Source of the DNA: Propionibacteriaceae bacterium
GTDB lineage: Bacteria; Actinomycetota; Actinomycetes; Propionibacteriales; Propionibacteriaceae
DNA length: 12,002 nucleotides
Direction of reading: 5' to 3'
Assembly: GCA_030538175.1 (NCBI GenBank)
Contig: JAUNUL010000057.1
Location: 1 to 12,002, forward strand
Notes under the pieces: generated by a model
The model's database searches: none
What the model was told of the DNA's origin: nothing
Seen by the model: the letters and a program-made list of their open reading frames with translations, nothing else
Shown here: piece after piece, positions 7,447-12,002 of the stretch
Numbering within the stretch: position 1 is the stretch's first letter
Layout: each line of letters begins with the position of its first letter
Position numbers and translations under genes: made by a program

Positions 7447-9408
7447 GTGGCTCGGCCGACGCGGGCCCGCGTACGCCTCGTGGGCGGCGTCACCGCCGCG
7501 ATTCTGTTGGTGACCGCCTGTGGCGGGCGTACGCCGGCCCCACCAGAGCCGGACGACCCCGTCGGGGCCGCGGACCGACTGGTGGCTGCCCTATCGGCCG
7601 GGGATGTGCGCGGCATCCCGGCCACTGCCGACATGCAGACCGAGCTCAACGAGATCCTCGCCGGCATGGACGGGATCCGACCGACCGTCACCCACGGTGA
7701 GGTGCGGCGGACCGGCAATGCGGCGGAAGTGCCGCTGACCTATGTCTGGCCGTTCGCGGCGGCGCGCTGGGAGTACACGTCGACGGGCACGCTCATGTGG
7801 TCCGGCACCGAGTGGCGGGTCGACTGGCTGGCCGGGATGATTCACCCCGAGTTGACCTCCCAGACCCGCCTGGTGCACACCTCACGGGCGGCCGACCGGG
7901 GCAAGATCCTCAACGGTGCCGGGGCCAAGCTGACCGACGACGTCGTGGTCATTCGGTTCGGCCTGGACAAGTCCCTCCTCGGTGAGGACGAGTGGGAGGG
8001 CGCGGCGCGGCGGATCGCCGAAAAGTTCGGTGTGAACGCGGACCGGTTCGCGGCGCGGGTCCAGGCCTATGGACCCCTCGCCTTCGTCGAAGCCATCGCC
8101 CTGCGTCACGATGCCGAGCATCCGGACGGCTGGGAAACCCTGCCGGGCGTCGCGGGTTTGACGTCGACCCGGTCATTGCCGGTCGATCGGGATTTTGCTC
8201 CCGAGCTGCTCGGCACCGTGGGACCCGCGACAGCCGAACAGGCGCAGGCGGCTGGGCCACCGGTGCTGGCGGGCGACCCGATCGGCATCAGCGGGCTGCA
8301 GCGGCGACAGGACCCGGTCCTGCGGGGCAAGTCCGGGGCCGTGGTGCAGCTTGCCCCGCGTCGCACCAGACCGGCCGCGGAGCCAGCCGATCCGTCCGCG
8401 TCCCCCACCGCATCCGCGACCACCGCGCCCAGCACCACCTCGGCGGCCACCCCGATCCCGCGGAAGCTGTTGTTCGAGGCAACGGCGCTGCCGGGGCAGG
8501 ATCTGCGGACGACCCTCGATTCGGCATTGCAGCTGAACGCGGAACGGACCCTGGCCGACGTGACCGGGTCCGCGGCGCTCGTGGCGGTCCGGCCCAGCGA
8601 TGGAGCGATCCTGGCCGCGGCGGTCTCCCCGGGCAGCGGGGTGGACCCCCACGCGACGTTCGGACATTTCCCGCCGGGGTCCACGTTCAAGCCGGTTACC
8701 GCGCTGGCCCTGATGCGGGCCGGGCTCACCGCCGATTCGCTGGTCGAGTGCGCGCCGTCGGTGACGGTGGGTGGGCGTACGTTCACCAACTACAGCGGCT
8801 ATCCGGCCTCCGGTCAGGGACGCATCACGCTGCGGGAGGCGATCGCGCGGTCATGCAACACCGCGCTGATCGCTGAGCATGCCCGGATCACCCCGGCAGA
8901 TCTTCAGCGCGCCGCAGCGAGCCTCGGGCTGGGTCAGGACTATGAGGCCGGCTTCTCCTCCTTCTTCGCCACGGTGCCCGAGCCCGACCCCGCGAACCCG
9001 ACCGTCGGCTTTGCGGAGAATCTGATCGGCCAGGGACGGATCGAGGCGTCGCCCATGGCGATGGCGGGCGTGGCCGCGTCCGTCTCGGCGGGCCGGACCG
9101 TCGTGCCCCGGCTATTGGAGGGGTACGCCCCACCCGATCCCGCCACTCCCCTGTCCAGTGCGGAAGCCGCCGCACTGCGGTCGATGATGGCCGCGACGGT
9201 GACCTCCGGCACCGCGGACGACTTGCGCGGTCTCCTGCAGGGGGCAAAGACGGGGACTGCCGAATTCGGCACCGACACCCCACCGCGGACCCATGCCTGG
9301 TTGATTGTGTATGCCGATGATCTGGCCGTGGCCGTGTGGGTCCACGACGGGACGTCCGGCTCGGGAACCGCAGCACCCCTGATGAGGGCTTTCCTGACCG
9401 GCCGGTAA
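7447..9408 (+). CDS. Penicillin-binding lipoprotein, active D,D-transpeptidase (class B PBP)
   Basis: A 653-residue cell-wall transpeptidase expected to crosslink peptidoglycan stems on the outer face of the membrane, anchored by a lipid on C25 (lipobox VTAC). In order: MecA_N/NTF2-like domain, PBP dimerisation region with IGISGLQRRQDPVLRG, a Ser/Thr/Pro/Ala-rich linker at about 307-338, and the transpeptidase domain from about 350. All catalytic motifs are intact: S412-T-F-K415 (SxxK), S469-C-N471 (SxN) and K601-T-G603 (KTG, followed by TAEF). It resembles the mycobacterial penicillin-binding lipoprotein Rv2864c in layout. The start is GTG 7447, with GGTGGA at 7431-7436 overlapping the end of the preceding gene, so the two are co-transcribed and probably translationally coupled. 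The linker is absent from the paralogue and could be glycosylated, which is a guess from its composition. Confidence 0.92.
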   Translation: MARPTRARVRLVGGVTAAILLVTACGGRTPAPPEPDDPVGAADRLVAALSAGDVRGIPATADMQTELNEILAGMDGIRPTVTHGEVRRTGNAAEVPLTYVWPFAAARWEYTSTGTLMWSGTEWRVDWLAGMIHPELTSQTRLVHTSRAADRGKILNGAGAKLTDDVVVIRFGLDKSLLGEDEWEGAARRIAEKFGVNADRFAARVQAYGPLAFVEAIALRHDAEHPDGWETLPGVAGLTSTRSLPVDRDFAPELLGTVGPATAEQAQAAGPPVLAGDPIGISGLQRRQDPVLRGKSGAVVQLAPRRTRPAAEPADPSASPTASATTAPSTTSAATPIPRKLLFEATALPGQDLRTTLDSALQLNAERTLADVTGSAALVAVRPSDGAILAAAVSPGSGVDPHATFGHFPPGSTFKPVTALALMRAGLTADSLVECAPSVTVGGRTFTNYSGYPASGQGRITLREAIARSCNTALIAEHARITPADLQRAAASLGLGQDYEAGFSSFFATVPEPDPANPTVGFAENLIGQGRIEASPMAMAGVAASVSAGRTVVPRLLEGYAPPDPATPLSSAEAAALRSMMAATVTSGTADDLRGLLQGAKTGTAEFGTDTPPRTHAWLIVYADDLAVAVWVHDGTSGSGTAAPLMRAFLTGR

Positions 9409-9428
9409 CTCGGCTCGAGACGAGTGCA

Positions 9429-9521
9429 GTGCGGTGGACCCATTCAGCCCAGCTCGGGATAGTGCCGCAGACTCACCGGGGATAGGGCTGCAGACCCATC
9501 CCGGGCGAGTGCCGCGGGCCT
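9429..9521. repeat. Degenerate tandem repeats, about four copies, downstream of the PBP genes
   Basis: A 13-mer of the form GTGCCGCAGACYC recurs at 9429-9441 (GTGCGGTGGACCC), 9462-9474 (GTGCCGCAGACTC), 9485-9497 (GGGCTGCAGACCC) and 9509-9521 (GTGCCGCGGGCCT). The two central copies are part of adjacent 23-bp units, 9456-9478 and 9479-9501, which match at 18 of 23 positions and both begin GGGATAG. The outer copies are more diverged and the offsets are 33, 23 and 24 bp. The array is non-coding. It may be a member of a dispersed intergenic repeat family, or a binding-site cluster. Confidence 0.6.
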
Positions 9522-9545
9522 ACGCGGAGATTCTTAGGGGAAACC

Positions 9546-9583
9546 GTCGATTTCCGGCCGCCTGAGGTCGCCGGAAACTCGAC
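9546..9583 (+). other. Imperfect 13/14-bp stem-loop upstream of the terminator
   Basis: GTCGATTTCCGGC (9546-9558) pairs with GCCGGAAACTCGAC (9570-9583), leaving one bulged base and an 11-nt loop that itself holds CCT-G-AGG. It is followed by an AT-rich spacer (9584-9603) and then by the perfect terminator hairpin. Together they make a two-hairpin 3' structure that could be the tail of the PBP mRNA or of a separate small RNA. Confidence 0.6.
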
Positions 9584-9603
9584 AAATCTGCTAGAAATAT
9601 ATC

Positions 9604-9647
9604 GCTGGACCCGCCCATCCCCCGAAGGGCGGGTCCAGCAACTTTTT
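9604..9647 (+). terminator. Strong intrinsic (Rho-independent) terminator
   Basis: A perfect 13-bp G+C-rich stem, GCTGGACCCGCCC (9604-9616) with GGGCGGGTCCAGC (9627-9639), and a 10-nt loop, followed by AAC and TTTTT (9643-9647). It is 195 nt after the stop of the active PBP and 159 nt before cobO. It most simply closes the PBP transcription unit and insulates the cobalamin operon. Such a canonical terminator is conspicuous in a G+C-rich genome. Confidence 0.9.
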
Positions 9648-9806
9648 CTGCCCGCAACCATATTGGCTGGACTCCATTGCCTCGGGGAACTGCCACGGCA
9701 GGAATGACCGCCGGCGTGCTGGCCGCCGCTCGGCGTTTGTGTCAGTGGCCTCTGGCAGGATCACTGGGACCCGAAGAACCTGGGACCCGGACAGAGGAGA
9801 ACGCCC
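9648..9806 (+). promoter_or_regulatory. Leader region of the cobO operon, with a 10-bp direct repeat
   Basis: This 159-nt stretch must hold the promoter or leader of the cobalamin operon. It contains CTGGGACCCG twice, at 9764-9773 and 9780-9789 (16-bp period), a small CTGCC-AC-GGCAG hairpin after GGGGAA, and a CAGTG...CACTG inverted pair at about 9743-9766. The ribosome-binding site GAGGAG (9794-9799) is 7 nt from the cobO ATG. Parts recall a cobalamin riboswitch, but the conserved B12 box is not convincingly present, so I do not call one. Confidence 0.45.
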
Positions 9807-10421
9807 ATGGCCCGCGGAGTCACGCCCGTCACCCCCACCGATGGCCTGACCACCCGACAGCGCCGCCACCAGCCCCTGGTCGTTGTGCATACCGGCCCCG
9901 GCAAGGGCAAGTCGACGGCCGCGTTCGGGCTCGCGCTGCGGGGCTGGAATCAGGGCTGGTCAATCGGGATTTTCCAGTTCGTGAAATCCGCAAAATGGAA
10001 AATCGGCGAACAAGCCGCACTGGAGGCACTCGGCAAGGTCCACGCAGACACCGGTGCCGGCGGACCCGTCGAATGGCACAAGATGGGCGCTGGCTGGTCC
10101 TGGTCCCGCAAGTCCGGCAGCGAGGAGGACCATGCGGCCCAAGCCGCTGAGGGCTGGGCCGAGGTCCGGCGCCGGTTGGCCGAGGAGACCCACACCGTCT
10201 ATGTGCTCGACGAGTTCACCTACCCGTTGAAGTGGGGCTGGATCGATGTCGAGGAGGTCGTGACCACTCTGACCGAACGGCCCGGCTATCAACACGTCAT
10301 CATCACCGGTCGGGACTGTGACCCCAGGATCATCGAGATCGCCGACCTCGTCACCGAGATGACCAAGATCAAGCACCCCTTCGATCAGGGGCGTCCGGGC
10401 CAGAAGGGCATCGAGTGGTAG
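9807..10421 (+). CDS. cobO: CobO, cob(I)yrinic acid a,c-diamide adenosyltransferase
   Basis: A 204-residue cytoplasmic ATP:corrinoid adenosyltransferase of the CobA/CobO/BtuR family, which transfers the 5'-deoxyadenosyl group of ATP to the reduced cobalt of a corrinoid. The P-loop GPGKGKST is at residues 30-37, using the family's specialised glycine/lysine spacing; VLDEFTYPL with D135 and E136 supplies the Walker-B-like acidic pair; HVIITGR follows; and the C-terminal HPFDQGRPGQKGIEW matches the family's closing signature. Length is typical. The start is the ATG at 9807, with GAGGAG at a 7-nt spacing. Its TAG stop overlaps the start of cobC by 7 nt, making this the first gene of a coupled cobalamin operon. 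Confidence 0.96.
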   Translation: MARGVTPVTPTDGLTTRQRRHQPLVVVHTGPGKGKSTAAFGLALRGWNQGWSIGIFQFVKSAKWKIGEQAALEALGKVHADTGAGGPVEWHKMGAGWSWSRKSGSEEDHAAQAAEGWAEVRRRLAEETHTVYVLDEFTYPLKWGWIDVEEVVTTLTERPGYQHVIITGRDCDPRIIEIADLVTEMTKIKHPFDQGRPGQKGIEW

Positions 10422-11434
10422 GGCCGGATCTCACCTTCCACGGTGACCGTGAGCTTGATGGAAGCTTGGTGGACCTCGCGGTCAACGTGCGTCTGCGGAC
10501 GCCACCTCCGTGGCTTGCCACCGTGCTCATCGAGGAGATCGGCCGCCTCGGTGATTATCCCGACCCGACCGCTGCGACGGCTGCAATCGCCGCACACCAC
10601 GACGTGGATCCGGTGATGGTCCTGCCGACTGCTGGCGGCGCGGAAGCGTTCACCCTCCTGGCGAGGGCGGGCCTGGGGGTCCGTCCGCTGATCATCCACC
10701 CGCAGTTCACCGAGCCGGAGGCCGCGTTGCTGGCGGCCGGCAGCCAGCCAGAGCGCTGGATCCTCCCACCCGAGTCCGGTTTCGCCCTCGATCCGGCGGC
10801 CGTGCCCACTGGTCCGGATCTCGTCGTGGTCGGCAATCCGACGAACCCCACCGGGGTGCTGCACCGGGCGGTTGATCTGCTCACGCTGGCCCATCCGGAC
10901 CGGACGCTGGTGGTCGACGAGGCCTTCATGGACGCTGTGCCCGGGGAGTCGGAGTCGCTGATCTCACCAACCATGCCTGGCATGTTGGTGCTGAGGTCCC
11001 TCACCAAGACCTGGGGGCTGGCCGGGCTGCGGGCCGGCTATGTCATCGGCGATCCGGGCCTCGTCGCAAGGTTGCGGGATCAGCAGCCGCCTTGGTCGGT
11101 GTCGGCCCTCGCCCTGGCCGCGATGGTCGCCATCTGCACCCCACGCGGTGCGGCGGAGGCACAGGCCGCCGCGGAACAGTACGCAACGGACCGCGCCCAC
11201 CTTGTCACCGGTCTGACCCGGCTTGGCCTGCCCGTCATCGCATCGCAGGCCCCCTTCGTGCTCGTCCGCGCCTGGGCGGGCGCCCGGGCAGCGTTGCGGG
11301 AACGGGGGTACGCGGTCCGGCGCGGGGAGACTTTTCCTGGGCTGGGACCCGAGTGGATCCGCATCGCCGTCCGGGACACGGTGACAAGTGATGCGTTCCT
11401 CGCCGCGCTCGCCGACGCGATGGACCACCGATGA
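10415..11434 (+). CDS. cobC: CobC/CobD-like PLP enzyme (threonine-phosphate decarboxylase type)
   Basis: A 339-residue fold-type I PLP enzyme of the histidinol-phosphate-aminotransferase-like group, which in cobalamin operons makes the (R)-1-amino-2-propanol-phosphate linker from threonine phosphate or serves the equivalent CobC role. It begins with the family's FHGD motif, has VVGNPTNPTG, LVVDEAFMD (D168) and the Schiff-base lysine K198 in RSLTKTWGLAGLRAGY. The start is GTG 10415, with AGAAGG 7 nt upstream inside the end of cobO; the 7-nt overlap implies translational coupling. The mycobacterial counterpart is Rv2231c. Without the cob setting it could be read as a HisC homologue; the HGD start and the cobO/cobS neighbours favour CobC. 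Confidence 0.88.
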   Translation: MVGPDLTFHGDRELDGSLVDLAVNVRLRTPPPWLATVLIEEIGRLGDYPDPTAATAAIAAHHDVDPVMVLPTAGGAEAFTLLARAGLGVRPLIIHPQFTEPEAALLAAGSQPERWILPPESGFALDPAAVPTGPDLVVVGNPTNPTGVLHRAVDLLTLAHPDRTLVVDEAFMDAVPGESESLISPTMPGMLVLRSLTKTWGLAGLRAGYVIGDPGLVARLRDQQPPWSVSALALAAMVAICTPRGAAEAQAAAEQYATDRAHLVTGLTRLGLPVIASQAPFVLVRAWAGARAALRERGYAVRRGETFPGLGPEWIRIAVRDTVTSDAFLAALADAMDHR

Positions 11435-11496
11435 CCCCCGTGAGGGACGTACGCCGCGTCGGGGCCGTGCGCCGCGTGCGCCTGGGCCGACCATGA
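11431..11496 (+). CDS. 21-residue Arg-rich mini-ORF bridging cobC and cobS
   Basis: An ATG at 11431 overlaps the cobC TGA (ATGA), and this frame ends at a TGA (11494-11496) that overlaps the cobS ATG (again ATGA). The predicted peptide has 21 residues, seven of them Arg, and contains a hexapeptide-scale duplication, VRRVGA then VRRVRL, from an 18-bp repeat (GTACGCCGCGT at 11449, GTGCGCCGCGT at 11467). cobS lacks a clear Shine-Dalgarno, so this ORF could carry ribosomes from cobC into cobS. A peptide function is not supported, and it may simply be spacer DNA with fortunate overlaps. Confidence 0.4.
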   Translation: MTPVRDVRRVGAVRRVRLGRP

Positions 11497-12002
11497 GCCT
11501 GCGTTCCGGGTGGCGGTTGGCGATCGGCACCCTGACTATCCTGCCCAGCGGCCCTGTCGATCCGTCGGCTTCGGCCGCGCGGTGGTTGGTTGCCCTCGCC
11601 CCGATCGCAGTCCTCCCCCTCGCTGTCGGAGCAGCAGCCGTCAGCGCGGCCGGAACAGTTGTCGGCGCACCAGGACTGGTGACCGGGCTGCTTGTCGTCG
11701 GTCTGTTGGCGATCCTGACCCGGGGCATGCATCTCGACGCCGTGGCCGATGTCGCCGACGGCACAGGCGCGGGCTGGGATCCCGAGCGGGCGCGGGCGGT
11801 GATGAAGCGCGGTGACATCGGGCCGATGGGTGTCATCGCTCTCATCGTCGTCCTCGGCCTGCAGGCGGCTTCGATCGCCGCCGTCACGGCAACTCCGAAC
11901 GGATGGCTGCTGATCGGCATCGTCGTGGCGGCGAGCCGGTGGCTGCTGGCGCCGGTGTGTGCCGGAGTGCCCGCGATGCCCGGTTCTTCGCTGGGCGCGG
12001 TC
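11493..12002 (+). CDS. cobS: CobS, adenosylcobinamide-GDP ribazoletransferase (5' part, cut by window edge)
   Basis: The first 170 codons of an integral-membrane cobalamin synthase that joins adenosylcobinamide-GDP to alpha-ribazole (or its phosphate), the last assembly step. Recognisable features are the N-terminal WRLAIGTLTILP, the catalytic-loop motif RGMHLDAVADVADG (family form GGLHLDGLADTADG), and the following ERARAVMKRGDIGPMGVIAL. Several hydrophobic membrane segments surround the motif. The frame is open to the last base, so the gene continues beyond the window; the family is usually about 250 residues. The start is ATG 11493: no in-frame ATG, GTG or TTG lies between here and the end of cobC. 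There is no good ribosome-binding site, so coupling to the mini-ORF is plausible. Confidence 0.9.
   Translation, partial: MSLRSGWRLAIGTLTILPSGPVDPSASAARWLVALAPIAVLPLAVGAAAVSAAGTVVGAPGLVTGLLVVGLLAILTRGMHLDAVADVADGTGAGWDPERARAVMKRGDIGPMGVIALIVVLGLQAASIAAVTATPNGWLLIGIVVAASRWLLAPVCAGVPAMPGSSLGAV

Noticed and set aside
9456..9521. CRISPR array
   Set aside because: The repeats are adjacent, degenerate and lack unique spacers of uniform length; no cas gene is present.
9648..9806. Cobalamin riboswitch upstream of cobO
   Set aside because: Only scattered pieces resemble the consensus. The conserved B12 box and the CCGCAACTG-type core are not in the right order and spacing, so I list it as an open question and not as a feature.
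10964..11920. Minus-strand open frame opposite cobC and cobS
   Set aside because: Composition is Arg/Pro/Ala-rich with no motif, and it covers two well-recognised genes on the plus strand.

Overview
This is a G+C-rich chromosomal window (roughly two thirds G+C by eye) from an actinobacterium, probably of the mycobacterial/propionibacterial type. The reasons are GTG starts and short gene overlaps, a DesA3-type acyl-CoA desaturase with its own flavin/[2Fe-2S] reductase, MecA_N-type penicillin-binding lipoproteins, and aerobic-style cob gene names and order. I see no insertion sequence, phage gene, tRNA, rRNA or CRISPR array.

Layout, left to right. (1) 20-2397, minus strand: a two-gene lipid unit, with the reductase first and the desaturase second, headed by a strong inverted-repeat operator (2406-2438). 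(2) 2423-3751, minus strand: a class I/II PLP aminotransferase with an acidic insertion; its last codons lie inside the operator. (3) 3752-3971: a divergent intergenic region with two 37-bp direct repeats. (4) 3972-4832, plus strand: fdhD, the formate dehydrogenase sulfur carrier, without a formate dehydrogenase in view. (5) 4930-5364, minus strand: a small flavin/pyridoxamine-oxidase-like protein, convergent with fdhD, with a hairpin between them. (6) 5608-9408, plus strand: two tandem paralogous penicillin-binding lipoproteins. The second has intact SxxK, SxN and KTG motifs. The first has lost all three while keeping a full reading frame. (7) 9409-9806: a gene-free stretch with degenerate tandem repeats, an imperfect hairpin, a strong intrinsic terminator and the leader of the next operon. 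(8) 9807 to the right edge, plus strand: a tightly coupled cobalamin operon cobO-cobC-(21-codon mini-ORF)-cobS, with cobS cut by the window edge.

How the parts work together: the reductase passes electrons from NAD(P)H to the di-iron desaturase, which unsaturates acyl-CoA chains, and a repressor probably senses lipid state at the palindrome. cobO, cobC and cobS carry out corrinoid adenosylation, aminopropanol-linker formation and the final nucleotide-loop step. The most unusual element is the active-PBP/pseudo-PBP lipoprotein pair, which looks like a duplicated transpeptidase in which one copy kept the fold, the membrane anchor and the gene order but gave up catalysis.
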